A DNA stretch of 64,000 nt, from positions 132,982 through 196,981 of the forward strand of contig CAMLLO010000003.1 in the NCBI GenBank assembly GCA_946480915.1, written 5' to 3'. The notes under the pieces are model-generated. The model was not told the origin of the DNA. It saw only the letters and a list, made by a program, of their open reading frames with translations, and did not search any database. The translations under genes were made by a program, and so were the position numbers. Position 1 is the stretch's first letter, and each line of letters starts with the position of its first letter. Source of the stretch: an uncultured Sphingobacteriaceae bacterium. Its GTDB lineage: Bacteria > Bacteroidota > Bacteroidia > Sphingobacteriales > Sphingobacteriaceae. Below are positions 19,508 to 29,074 of this stretch, one piece after another.

Positions 19508-21199
19508 ATGAAGATATCAATCAACTTTAACATTTTTTTGCTTGCCGCAATTGGCCTGATAAGCTTAAATTCCTGCAAAAAAACTTTTGATATAGGTCCT
19601 GAAAACGCAATTGACTATAAGAAAGCGTATCAAAATATTTATGATGCTGATGCTGCAGTTTTAGGAATTTACGGCCAGTTTCTAAGTATTGCCAAGCAGT
19701 ACGAAATTCTGAACGAATTGCGGGCCGACTTGATGGACGTGACGGCCAATGCCGATGAAAATTTGCGAGAGTTAAATACGAATAATATCTCAGCTGATAA
19801 TCCATACATCAATCCGAAACCTTATTATGCCATCATTGCAAACTGCAATGATGTTCTTAAGAACCTGAAGGATATGCACGATGCTAAAAAGATTAACGAG
19901 AGCAATTTCAATCAACGCTATTCGGATATCGGAGCATTACGTACCTGGCTTTATTTCCAATTGGCAATTCATTATGGTGAAATTCCTTATGTGACGGAAC
20001 CTATCGTTAATATTTATGACGTAAAGGACGAATCAAAGTTTCCGAAAAAGAAACTGGACGATCTGGTGCCTGAATTAATTCTTTATATGAAGTCCTTGCC
20101 ATATCTTGACCCGTATGCGCCTGAAAGTTCTTTGATCAGCCAGATTGATGGATATCCCAGTAAGATGATGTTCATCAATAAAAATCTCTTGTTAGGAGAT
20201 CTGTATCTGTGGACAAACCAATATACCGAAGCGGCCACCTATTACAAGTATGTATTGGAAACTACAACACCTCTCGGTGAAAATGCTGCAAGTGGAGCCT
20301 ATTATAACTTTTATTCAGGCTCGAGCGGTGGCGATAATGATGCGGCTACTCCAAGTGCCTGGCAAACCTTCTTTTCGCGTTCTCCGCAGGATAATCAATA
20401 TCAATGGGAATGGCTGTGGACCATGTTTTTTGACAAGAATTACCAGCCTCAAAATCCATTTGTCGACTTGTTTTCTAACTCGGGCGGTCAGTATTTAGTA
20501 AAGCCGTCTCAAAATGCCATTAATAACTGGAATAATCAGGTTCAGAATGATGGCACTCCGTTTGATTTAAGGGGGCAAGATAACAGCTACAAAATAATTA
20601 ATGGGCAGCCCGTGATTATGAAGTTTTTATACAACTATCTTAACTCCAGCACTGGCTTGCCAGCTAATGTTCTGGAAAAAAATGGGAAGTGGTTTTTGTA
20701 CCGAGCCAGTTTGCTGCACCTGCGATTTGCAGAAGCTGCAAATCGGGATGGACACACCAAAATTGCTTATGCTTTAGTAAATAATGGTATAAAGGGAACA
20801 TATGATGATGTAACCTTACCTGCCCCTGTGGATAGACGTATTACTAAACTAGATTTCCCATATGACTTTGATGCAAGAAAATTAGATGCACCAAGAATTC
20901 GCGGAAAATACCACCGTACTTTAGGTTTACGTGCCCGGGTTGCAACAACTAATCTTGACCCTGATTTACAAGACAACGCAGAAATGATGCAAATGGAAGA
21001 TGCCATTGTAGATGAAGCCGCTTTGGAATTAGCTTATGAAGGAAACCGTTGGCAGGATCTTGTTCGGATAACTTTAAGACGGGAACAAGAAGCCCCAGGA
21101 ACTGGATTCGACTTTATCAACTCGAAGCTTCAAGCCAAAACAACGGCTTCTAAACAAATAACAAAAACAGAGGATTTATTTCTTCCTTTCAAGTTTTAG
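19508..21199 (+). CDS. SusD/RagB-like surface glycan-binding lipoprotein (module 2)
   Basis: A 563-residue lipoprotein (lipobox LNSC, then KKTFDIGPENAI). SusD landmarks are the N-terminal helical repeats (DADAAVLGIYGQFL, LRTWLYFQLAIHYGEIPYV) and the C-terminal block (LLHLRFAEAANRDG, VDEAALELAYEGNRWQDLVR). It partners the SusC gene upstream. It is about 60 residues longer than the module 1 SusD and only loosely similar to it. The following 169 bp to the pectate lyase gene hold two TTAGAATTC copies (21196-21204 and 21215-21223) and may carry a separate promoter for the enzyme genes. Confidence 0.94.
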   Translation: MKISINFNIFLLAAIGLISLNSCKKTFDIGPENAIDYKKAYQNIYDADAAVLGIYGQFLSIAKQYEILNELRADLMDVTANADENLRELNTNNISADNPYINPKPYYAIIANCNDVLKNLKDMHDAKKINESNFNQRYSDIGALRTWLYFQLAIHYGEIPYVTEPIVNIYDVKDESKFPKKKLDDLVPELILYMKSLPYLDPYAPESSLISQIDGYPSKMMFINKNLLLGDLYLWTNQYTEAATYYKYVLETTTPLGENAASGAYYNFYSGSSGGDNDAATPSAWQTFFSRSPQDNQYQWEWLWTMFFDKNYQPQNPFVDLFSNSGGQYLVKPSQNAINNWNNQVQNDGTPFDLRGQDNSYKIINGQPVIMKFLYNYLNSSTGLPANVLEKNGKWFLYRASLLHLRFAEAANRDGHTKIAYALVNNGIKGTYDDVTLPAPVDRRITKLDFPYDFDARKLDAPRIRGKYHRTLGLRARVATTNLDPDLQDNAEMMQMEDAIVDEAALELAYEGNRWQDLVRITLRREQEAPGTGFDFINSKLQAKTTASKQITKTEDLFLPFKF

Positions 21200-21368
21200 A
21201 ATTCTCATGATCTATTAGAATTCAATACTTTGTACTGGTCTCAGAGGGATTTTGAGATAATTTTTGTGCCTTGGATAATGCTGAATCCGACAAGTATAAT
21301 CTGACTTATAACGTCAGAACGTTTATCTCTGATTTTATCATGGATTTTTAATAACCTAAAATATATTA

Positions 21369-22619
21369 ATGAAGTGTAAGTCAATTGTGCTGGCAGCTTT
21401 GCTAGCGGGTAGTATTCAGGTAAACGCTCAACAACTAGCATTTCCCGGAGCCGAAGGCTTCGGGCGTTTTGCTACCGGCGGTCGTGGTGGATCGGTTTAT
21501 CATGTTACTAATCTTAATGATTCTGGAGAAGGTTCTTTTCGCGATGCGGTTAGTAAATCCGGACGTACCATTGTTTTCGACACAGGTGGTGTGATTAAGA
21601 TAAAAGATAAGATCAAAGCCGCTTCAAGGATAACTATTGCAGGTCAGACTGCGCCCGGCGAAGGCATTGTTGTATACGGTAATGGTATTTCATTTTCTGA
21701 TAGCAGCATTATCCGTCACATCAGGTTTCGGGGGAGTATCAATATGGCTAGGGGAGCATGTACGCTGGTGGCCGATTCTGTTAAGGATATAATTTTTGAT
21801 CATGTATCTGTTCAGTGGGGCCGATGGGATAATCTTCACATCAAAGGGAGCAACAATGTGACTATGCAATACTGCCTTATCGGTGAAGCAATTGATCCCC
21901 AAAGGTTCGGCGCTTTATTTGAAGGACCAACTAATGTAACTATTCATCATTGTCTTTGGATAGACAATCAGAGCCGGAACCCAAAGGCGAAGGCTGGCAT
22001 AGAATTTATCAATAACGTGGTTTATAATTGGGGAGTTACTGGCTTTGTCGGCGGACATTCTTCGGCAGATCATTACCAGGACCTTATCGGTAATTATTTC
22101 ATTGCCGGCCCATATTCAAATAGCTCCTTCATCGGACAGTTTTCTGCCACAGATCACCTGTATCATAAGGATAATTATATCGATATGGATAAAGATGGTG
22201 TGCTTAATGGTCAGCCGGCACCAGATTCTTTATTTATCAAAACTAAGGCCACCATTCAAAAAGCTCCTACCCAGTATACAGGAAAAGTTAAGGTTGATAA
22301 ACCTTCTGTCGCTTACCAAAAAATAGTAACGAGCGTGGGAGCATCTTTACACCGCGATGCAGTGGATTCTCGCCTGATCGGCTACTTGAAATCGCTCGGC
22401 AAAGAAGGTAGAATTTTTAAAACCGAAGCAGATTCCGGAGGCCAGGGTTCAATCACCAGCGGTAATCCGGTTGCAGATACTGACGCAGACGGAATGCCCG
22501 ATACATGGGAAAAGAAAAGAAAGCTCAATCCCAATAAAGCCGACGGGAATGGAGATCAAGATAAAAATGGTTACACAAATCTTGAAGAATATTTAAATAG
22601 CCTTGTTCCCGTTAAATAG
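21369..22619 (+). CDS. Secreted pectate lyase, polysaccharide lyase family 1
   Basis: A 416-residue secreted protein with a signal peptide ending near VNAQ. The mature start LAFPGAEGFGRFATGGRGG is the hallmark of Bacteroidota PL1 pectate lyases, followed by VYHVTNLNDSGEGSFRDAV and beta-helix rungs (IIFDHVSVQWGRWDNLHIK, VTIHHCLWIDNQSRNPK). Such enzymes cut de-esterified homogalacturonan by calcium-dependent beta-elimination. The C-terminus has an Asp-rich calcium-type loop (DTDADGMPDTWEKKRKLNP, then DGNGDQDKNGY). It begins a run of tightly spaced enzyme genes (gaps of 11-15 bp) reaching to 28884. Probably periplasmic, since there is no lipobox or T9SS signal. Confidence 0.92.
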   Translation: MKCKSIVLAALLAGSIQVNAQQLAFPGAEGFGRFATGGRGGSVYHVTNLNDSGEGSFRDAVSKSGRTIVFDTGGVIKIKDKIKAASRITIAGQTAPGEGIVVYGNGISFSDSSIIRHIRFRGSINMARGACTLVADSVKDIIFDHVSVQWGRWDNLHIKGSNNVTMQYCLIGEAIDPQRFGALFEGPTNVTIHHCLWIDNQSRNPKAKAGIEFINNVVYNWGVTGFVGGHSSADHYQDLIGNYFIAGPYSNSSFIGQFSATDHLYHKDNYIDMDKDGVLNGQPAPDSLFIKTKATIQKAPTQYTGKVKVDKPSVAYQKIVTSVGASLHRDAVDSRLIGYLKSLGKEGRIFKTEADSGGQGSITSGNPVADTDADGMPDTWEKKRKLNPNKADGNGDQDKNGYTNLEEYLNSLVPVK

Positions 22620-22634
22620 AGAGGTTGAGAGAAG

Positions 22635-23708
22635 ATGGATAGGAAGGAGTTTATATCACAGGTTTCGCTGTTGTCTGCAATGACAATATTCCCTGGATTT
22701 AAAATTGATGATATTCTTAGCGATGATCATATTTCACCGTTTGAAAAACGGCTAAAACCTGTGGGAAGAGTCCTTGAGATGGAAGGCTATTATGTATGGT
22801 GCAACAGTCCCATTCAAGCTGCCGATGGAAAAATTCATGTGTTCTATTCCCGCTGGCCCTCAAAAAAAGGAATGGGCGGCTGGCTCAACAGTTCGGAAAT
22901 TGCACATGCAATTGCAGACAAGCCCGAAGGCCCTTATCAGTATCTTGAAACTGTTTTTGCTCCAAGAGGAGAAGGTTTTTGGGATGCTACTACCTGCCAT
23001 AATCCTCTTATTCAATTTGTGGATGGAAAATATTGTTTGTTTTACATGGGCAACTCCAACGGAAAAACAAACACCAAACGTATCGGACTTGCCATTTCTG
23101 ATTCATTAAATGGTCCTTGGAAACGCCCCGACCGCCCTTTGCTTGAACCCGGACCCGAAGGTGCCTGGGACGACCATTGCACCACAAACCCAGCGTTTGT
23201 AAAACATCCAAACGGCCAGTATTGGCTGTACTATAAATCATGGAACAACAACGATTATTATAATTCGAAAGATCCGCTAATAAGGGGAAATCGTAAATAT
23301 GGACTCGCTATAGCAGATAAACTTGAAGGTCCATATGTTCGCCATTCAGACAAGCCTGTAATAGATTTTTCAAAAAAAGGTGATAATAAACAGTTTGAAG
23401 ACGCTTTTGTATGGCACGAAAAACGACGCTTTAAACTAATTTGTCGCGACATGGGCGTGTATGCCCACAATGTCGGTTTGATTATGGAGTCTAAAGATGG
23501 TTTGAACTGGGGCGAACCCGAAATAGCCTATAATCCTGTAAAGAATTATTTACAAGAGCCCCCGGCGCCTCCCCACTTAAAAAAATATGGTAGATTAGAG
23601 CGTCCCCAAATATTATTTGTTAAAGGTAAGCCAGCATATTTGTTTACCACCTCACAAGGGGGCAAATACATGACAGCTTCACCCATTGTTTTTAAAATAC
23701 AAGCATAA
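22635..23708 (+). CDS. Five-bladed beta-propeller glycosidase of GH43/GH117 type
   Basis: A 357-residue protein with propeller-blade repeats typical of the GH43/GH62/GH117 superfold: GYYVWCNSPIQAADGKIHVF, WDATTCHNPLIQFVDGKY, IGLAISDSLNGPWKRP, WDDHCTTNPAFVKHPNGQYW and FEDAFVWHEKRRFKLI. The repeated blade-start Asp and Glu residues are as expected for a catalytic centre. The exact family is not clear from sequence alone. Arabinan- or galactan-type side-chain activity would fit an RG-I locus, but that is inference. The N-terminus (MDRKEFISQVSLLSAM) is a weak, Tat-like signal without a twin Arg. It sits 15 bp after PL1 and 11 bp before GH28, so it is co-transcribed. Confidence 0.75.
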   Translation: MDRKEFISQVSLLSAMTIFPGFKIDDILSDDHISPFEKRLKPVGRVLEMEGYYVWCNSPIQAADGKIHVFYSRWPSKKGMGGWLNSSEIAHAIADKPEGPYQYLETVFAPRGEGFWDATTCHNPLIQFVDGKYCLFYMGNSNGKTNTKRIGLAISDSLNGPWKRPDRPLLEPGPEGAWDDHCTTNPAFVKHPNGQYWLYYKSWNNNDYYNSKDPLIRGNRKYGLAIADKLEGPYVRHSDKPVIDFSKKGDNKQFEDAFVWHEKRRFKLICRDMGVYAHNVGLIMESKDGLNWGEPEIAYNPVKNYLQEPPAPPHLKKYGRLERPQILFVKGKPAYLFTTSQGGKYMTASPIVFKIQA

Positions 23709-23719
23709 CCCTACAACAA

Positions 23720-25168
23720 ATGAACGATTCAATTTTTAAGCGAGGAATTCTAAGATTTTCCATTTTAACTTTTTCAGTTTTTGCCCTTTTCTTCATCTAT
23801 TCATGTGCAACGCAAAAGGCTACGGTTTGGAAAACCAGTTCTGAGCCCTGGACGGAAATGGAGAAACTCCGGAAACGTATTATCGTTCCGAAATTCGCCG
23901 ACAGAGATTTTTTAATAACCAGCTATGGTGCAGTAGGCGATGGCAAAACAAAAAATACCGAAGCATTTAAAAAAGCTATAGAAGCTTGCAGCAAAGCCGG
24001 AGGCGGGCGTGTAGTAGTGCCTTCCGGGACATTTTTAACCGGTGCAATTTATCTCGAAAGTAATGTTAACCTGCACATGGTGGATAGTGCTAAAATTCTT
24101 TTTAGTCGCGACCGGAATGATTATCCCATTGTGTTTACACGCTGGGAAGGGATGGAAGTGATGAACTATTCCGCCTTTATTTATGCCTATGGCGAGGAAA
24201 ATATTGCCATCACAGGTAATGGTATTCTTGACGGAAATGCTAATAATGAAAATTGGTGGAACTGGAATGGTGCTCCAAAATATGGCTGGAAAGCCGGGAT
24301 GCCTAAACAAACTCCTGCCAGAGACTCTCTGCATAAGCTAATGCATCAGGAAACTGATCCTAAAACACGTGTTTTTGGTGATGGATATTATCTGCGTCCG
24401 AATTTTATTCAACAGTACAAGTGCAAAAACGTTCTGATGTCTGATTTTAAATTGATTAACTCGCCTATGTGGTGCATGAATCCGGTTTTATCAGAAAACA
24501 TCACAGTTGAACGTGTAAAGGTTATTTCACACGGGCCAAATAACGATGGTTGCGATCCTGAAGCTTGTAAAAATGTGTTGATCAAAGACTGTTATTTCGA
24601 CACCGGCGATGATTGTATCGCAATTAAATCGGGTAGAGATGAAGATGGAAGACGAATCGGCAGACCTGCAGAAAATCACATTATCGATGGATGTGTGATG
24701 AAAGATGGCCATGGCGGAGTGGTGATCGGAAGTGAAATTGCCGGCGGTGCCAGAAATATCTATGCTATAAATAATACAATGGACAGTCCCGAGCTGGATA
24801 GAGTTTTACGGATAAAAACCAGTTCTTCCCGTGGGGGCATTATTGAAAATGTTTTCATGAAAGATACCAAAGTAGGAACCTATAAGGAAGCGGCCGTAAA
24901 ATTTAATATGTTTTATGAAAAGCCCGGTAATTTTATACCTACGATCCGCAACATTTGGGTAGAAAATATGGAGGTAGAAAAAGGAGGCCAGTACGGCTTA
25001 CTTTCTGCAGCATATAAATCATCGCCAGTTCGGAACGTGAAAATGATCAACGTAAACATTAAAGGCGTTAAGATTCCAATGAAGGTGGACTATATTGAAG
25101 GCCTGGACTTTCAAAATGTTCGAATAAACGGCAAAGTAGTAACTGTGCCTGATACATTGAAGCAATAA
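23720..25168 (+). CDS. GH28 polygalacturonase-type glycosidase, lipoprotein
   Basis: A 482-residue GH28 enzyme. The N-terminus carries a signal peptide ending in a lipobox-like IYSC, so it is probably lipid-anchored. The start of the helix is FLITSYGAVGDGKTKNTEAF, the common GH28 opening. The catalytic motifs are complete: NNDGCDPE, FDTGDDCIAIKSGRD, GHGGVVIGSE and RVLRIKTS. Unlike the partial GH28 at the left edge, this one keeps the conserved HG pair. It is expected to hydrolyse galacturonic acid linkages in homogalacturonan or at RG chain ends. It lies between the GH43-like gene and the DUF4450-like gene with 11- and 14-bp gaps. Confidence 0.92.
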   Translation: MNDSIFKRGILRFSILTFSVFALFFIYSCATQKATVWKTSSEPWTEMEKLRKRIIVPKFADRDFLITSYGAVGDGKTKNTEAFKKAIEACSKAGGGRVVVPSGTFLTGAIYLESNVNLHMVDSAKILFSRDRNDYPIVFTRWEGMEVMNYSAFIYAYGEENIAITGNGILDGNANNENWWNWNGAPKYGWKAGMPKQTPARDSLHKLMHQETDPKTRVFGDGYYLRPNFIQQYKCKNVLMSDFKLINSPMWCMNPVLSENITVERVKVISHGPNNDGCDPEACKNVLIKDCYFDTGDDCIAIKSGRDEDGRRIGRPAENHIIDGCVMKDGHGGVVIGSEIAGGARNIYAINNTMDSPELDRVLRIKTSSSRGGIIENVFMKDTKVGTYKEAAVKFNMFYEKPGNFIPTIRNIWVENMEVEKGGQYGLLSAAYKSSPVRNVKMINVNIKGVKIPMKVDYIEGLDFQNVRINGKVVTVPDTLKQ

Positions 25169-25182
25169 TTGTTTGGATAAGA

Positions 25183-28100
25183 ATGAAGATTGGTCGGACC
25201 GTTTGCATTATTTTTCTCTCTATTTTAGTGTTTCCGGCAATTGGTCAGCCGGTAAAAAGTACCGATGCATTATGGCACGGCAAAGAACGAAGCATCCATT
25301 ATCGTCCCGATGGAAATGATTTTGTCCTTGTAAACGGGAGCAAACGTTTCAATCGGGCTCTTTATGGAACAAATACTGCTTTCAGAGTCGAAACAGGTGA
25401 TCTTCCTGAGTTTGCTCTTTACCTCCCGGGAATGGGAGGGAACCTGAAGTTTGGAATCATCTCCGGCACTACCAGCAAATGGATTATTGATGCAAAACAT
25501 ATAGAAACACGTTACCGTCCCGGTTCGATGCTATATAAAATTAAAGATCCGGTTTTAGGCTCGGGTACACTTAATATTTCTGTGTTGGCTCAGGCCGATG
25601 CTGAAGGAGTAATTATCAAAGCTTCAATGCCCGGAGTTCCAAAGGGGATCGAACTATTTTGGACCTTCGGCGGTGCAACGGGCAAAAAGTTTTCTCGTGA
25701 TGGTGATATCGGGGCAGATCCCGAATCATCATTTTATTTAAAGCCGGAATATTGTAAAGGTAATTCCTTTAAAATTGAGAAGAATAGCTTTGTGCTGAGT
25801 TATGGTTCTGGCCGGGTCTTAACAGAGGCAGAGCGTTACGAAATTCAGAATGATGCTGATAATGCGAAAGAGAAAGGTGTATTAGAGAGTCAGAAACAAT
25901 TGTCTGGGTTATTTCCATTGGGATCTAAGCTTCATATTGCCGATGCCAGCCGGCAACAATCTCCTTTTACCCTTGCTCAATCGAAAGGAAGCATTCAGCC
26001 GGTTATTGCAGGGCGAATTAATGCTGCAGCCGCTAAAGAGTACTATTTTTTAATTCAAAGCCCCAAAGAAAAACCAGTTTTAACCTATTCTCTGCTTCCC
26101 GGTATATTTGCAAAGGCCGAAGGCTTCAGAGCAAGCCTGGCAAATCGTATCAAGGTCAATACTCCCGATCCCTACATAAATGCACTTGGCGGAGCATTGG
26201 GCGTTGCCGCTGATGCAATTTGGGAAGACCCTACTTATTTACATGGGGCCGTTGCCTGGCGCATGCGATTAAATGCCTGGCGAGGTGCGTCAACTGCTGA
26301 CCCTCTGGGCTGGCACGACCGGGCGAAAATGCACTTATCCAGCTATGAAAACTCACAGGTTTTAAGTCCGGAGAGCGGACCCGTTACACCTGATACTTCG
26401 CGTAATTTCGCCCGACAGGCCGAAAAAATGGGAACCGCTGTTTTTAGCAGCGGCTATATTTCGCGTAATCCGAATAATAATAAAGTCGCTCACCATTACG
26501 ATATGAACCTGGTTTTTTTCGACCAGATGCTGAGCCATTTTAACTGGAATGGCGATTTAACTTTTGCCAAAGAGATGTGGCCGGCAATTAAGCGTCATCT
26601 TGCCTGGGAAAAGCGCAATTTCGACATGGATGGCGACGGCTTGTACGATGCCTATTGTGCTATTTGGGCCAGCGATGCTCTGCAGTACAGCGGCGGTGGC
26701 GTAACTCATTCTTCAGCTTACAATTACCGGGCAAATAAATTGGCAGCTAAACTGGCTAAAATGCTCGGAGATGATCCGGCGCCATATCAGAAGGAAGCGG
26801 ATAAAATTTTAAAAGCAATCAATTCAAACTTATGGCTGCCGAAAAAAGGCTGGTATGCGGAATATAAAGATTTATTGGGATTGAAATTGGTTCACCCGTA
26901 TGCAGGAATATGGTCAATTTATCATGCTATAGATTCTGAGGTGCCCGACCCGTTTCAGGCATATCAGGCCTTAAGATACGTGGATACTGAAATTCCTCAC
27001 ATCCCAATAAAAGCAAAAGGCCTTCCCGATAAAAATTATCAGATCATCTCAACCACTAACTGGCAGCCCTATACCTGGTCTCTTAATAATGTGGCTACTG
27101 CGGAAGTATTGCATACAGCCCTGGCATACTGGCAGGCGGGTAGAAGTGAAGAAGCTTTTAAGCTGTGGGAAAGCATGATGGTGGAAAGCATGTACCTGAG
27201 TTCAAGTCCGGGTGGTTTTGAGCAGCTTTCTTTTTATGATGCCATTCGGGGAGAGCTATACCGCGATTTTGCAGATCCGATCGGAATGACCAGTCGTTCA
27301 TTAGTTGAAGGCTTGTTTGGGATATTGCCAAATGCGCTAAATGATACTTTAACCATTAAACCTGGACTTCCCGCAGACTGGAATCACGCTTCATTAACTG
27401 TTCCGGATGTAGCATTTTCTTATAGAAGAACAGGAAATATCGACAGATATTCTATAAGCCCAACCTTTCCGAAATCCATGAATTTGCGTCTTGTTCTAAA
27501 TGCCAGATCTGAACGTATTAAATCAGTTTTAGTTAATGGAAGAAGGGTTAATTGGAAGGTCTTGACTTCGTCTGTTAATCATCCATCATTGGAAATTCCG
27601 GCAGGAAAATCATCCAAATATGATATCGTGGTTGAGTGGACCGGAAATTCCTTATATAAACCTACAGATAAAACCTACGCTTCAGGTACTTCTGTAAAGC
27701 TGAGCTTCGCATCTGCGAAAGCTCTTCAGGTTTTTGATCCTCAAAATAGCCTGGATAATGAAATCTTAAATAGTTCATCAATTGAGGGAACAATCAAATC
27801 AGGATCAGGCAACAAAACTTTTTTTGCTAAGCTACAACAGGGCGACTTTACCTGGTGGGCTCCGCTTAATTTTGAAATAGTAGATCCGGTTCAGATTATC
27901 GCCGAGCAGGAACAAACAGGTAAGGCATTGTCAATAGCCTTAAAAAATGGAAGTGAGGTCTTGCATGGAAAGCTATTTGTAAATAAAGGCAGTAATTCTT
28001 TTACAAGGGAGCTTGACTTATCAGCAAATTCTTCGGTTAATATTGAAATTCCGGCATCAGCACTGGCATCAGGCACAAACCTGATTCGGTTCGAATTCGG

Positions 28101-28884
28101 AGATGGACACTTCGTTGAAAAGAAAATTATCAACTGGTCGGCTAAGCCCGATGCAAATTCGGAATGGCAAAAGGTGGATCTGAGTCAGGTATTTAATGAT
28201 GTCGTAACTAATATTTTTAAGAATAAATATCTCTCTCCACGACCGACTTCACCAACCCTGCAACTTCCTTTACAGGGAATAGGGAATTGGTGCTATCCTT
28301 TAACTACGGCAAATATCGATGACTCCGGATTGAGAAATGCGGCGTCAGCGAAAAATGAAATTACCATTCCAAATGGAGTTCCTTTCTCGACACCTTCAGA
28401 GGCTGATCGGAAAAATATCATTTTCACATCCCAATGGGATAATTATCCTGATTCAGTTCGGGTACCCTTAAGCGGAAAATCATCTCATGCTTATTTGATG
28501 ATGGCTGGATCAACAAATCCGATGCAAAGCAGGTTGGATAATGGCGAAGTACTGATTTATTATACTGATGGCACTTCGGAACCTTTGGCTTTAAGAAATC
28601 CGGAAACCTGGTGGCCTATTGAACAGGATTATTACACAGATGAATACGCTTTTAATATCGCTTATCCGCGGCCTTATCGTGTGAATTTAAAAACAGCAGA
28701 AGTAAGCCGCAATTTCAAGGATTTCTACACCATTAAAGGATTTTCCAGCTATGGCATTGATGGCGGAGCTGCCACCATTTTAGATCTGCCCTTAAATCCC
28801 GATAAGGAATTGAAAGAATTAAAATTGAAAACACTGGCGAACGACGTGGTGATCGGCTTGATGAGTTTGACTTTAAAAAGGTAG
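25183..28884 (+). CDS. Large DUF4450-like protein with an (alpha/alpha)6 glycosidase-type core
   Basis: A 1233-residue secreted protein (signal peptide ending near AIGQ). The N-terminal third is beta-rich, starting WHGKERSIHYRPDGNDFVLV, which I recall as the DUF4450 type. The middle (about residues 330-740) has helix-pair repeats and acidic motifs of a toroid glycosidase: YDMNLVFFDQMLSHFNW, FDMDGDGLYDAYCAIWASD, HPYAGIWSIYHAID, NWQPYTWSLNNVA. It ends in the C-cap typical of such enzymes (LVEGLFGILPNAL, LTIKPGLP). More beta domains fill the last 450 residues. I cannot name catalytic residues or a substrate. Position in a five-gene enzyme run indicates action on a pectic oligosaccharide. It is the last gene before a strong terminator. 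Confidence 0.72.
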   Translation: MKIGRTVCIIFLSILVFPAIGQPVKSTDALWHGKERSIHYRPDGNDFVLVNGSKRFNRALYGTNTAFRVETGDLPEFALYLPGMGGNLKFGIISGTTSKWIIDAKHIETRYRPGSMLYKIKDPVLGSGTLNISVLAQADAEGVIIKASMPGVPKGIELFWTFGGATGKKFSRDGDIGADPESSFYLKPEYCKGNSFKIEKNSFVLSYGSGRVLTEAERYEIQNDADNAKEKGVLESQKQLSGLFPLGSKLHIADASRQQSPFTLAQSKGSIQPVIAGRINAAAAKEYYFLIQSPKEKPVLTYSLLPGIFAKAEGFRASLANRIKVNTPDPYINALGGALGVAADAIWEDPTYLHGAVAWRMRLNAWRGASTADPLGWHDRAKMHLSSYENSQVLSPESGPVTPDTSRNFARQAEKMGTAVFSSGYISRNPNNNKVAHHYDMNLVFFDQMLSHFNWNGDLTFAKEMWPAIKRHLAWEKRNFDMDGDGLYDAYCAIWASDALQYSGGGVTHSSAYNYRANKLAAKLAKMLGDDPAPYQKEADKILKAINSNLWLPKKGWYAEYKDLLGLKLVHPYAGIWSIYHAIDSEVPDPFQAYQALRYVDTEIPHIPIKAKGLPDKNYQIISTTNWQPYTWSLNNVATAEVLHTALAYWQAGRSEEAFKLWESMMVESMYLSSSPGGFEQLSFYDAIRGELYRDFADPIGMTSRSLVEGLFGILPNALNDTLTIKPGLPADWNHASLTVPDVAFSYRRTGNIDRYSISPTFPKSMNLRLVLNARSERIKSVLVNGRRVNWKVLTSSVNHPSLEIPAGKSSKYDIVVEWTGNSLYKPTDKTYASGTSVKLSFASAKALQVFDPQNSLDNEILNSSSIEGTIKSGSGNKTFFAKLQQGDFTWWAPLNFEIVDPVQIIAEQEQTGKALSIALKNGSEVLHGKLFVNKGSNSFTRELDLSANSSVNIEIPASALASGTNLIRFEFGDGHFVEKKIINWSAKPDANSEWQKVDLSQVFNDVVTNIFKNKYLSPRPTSPTLQLPLQGIGNWCYPLTTANIDDSGLRNAASAKNEITIPNGVPFSTPSEADRKNIIFTSQWDNYPDSVRVPLSGKSSHAYLMMAGSTNPMQSRLDNGEVLIYYTDGTSEPLALRNPETWWPIEQDYYTDEYAFNIAYPRPYRVNLKTAEVSRNFKDFYTIKGFSSYGIDGGAATILDLPLNPDKELKELKLKTLANDVVIGLMSLTLKR

Positions 28885-28964
28885 AAGGAAAAATATTCAG
28901 AACCCATAATTCAAATTGATCTATGCTGTTGCAATTAGCGGACGCGAAATCCGGTGGGCGTTGG

Positions 28965-29010
28965 GCCCGAACAGAAAAGCGGCCGAGCATTTTCTGTTCC
29001 TGGCTTTTTT
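28965..29010 (+). terminator. Rho-independent terminator after the left enzyme operon
   Basis: GAACAGAAAA (28969-28978) and TTTTCTGTTC (28990-28999) pair perfectly over 10 bp with an 11-base loop. GCC (28965-28967) and GGC (29002-29004) extend the stem beyond a small internal loop. Six Ts follow at 29005-29010. It ends the operon whose last gene stops at 28884. Confidence 0.78.
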
Positions 29011-29074
29011 GTCAAGAAAAAATGATTAGGCCTCTCCGCGGCCATGAGCGGAAAAAGTTTAATAATAATTTATT

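Noticed and set aside
21239..21257. Hairpin TCTCA/TGAGA followed by a short T-run before PL1
   Set aside because: A 5-bp stem and an interrupted T-run are too weak to call a terminator.
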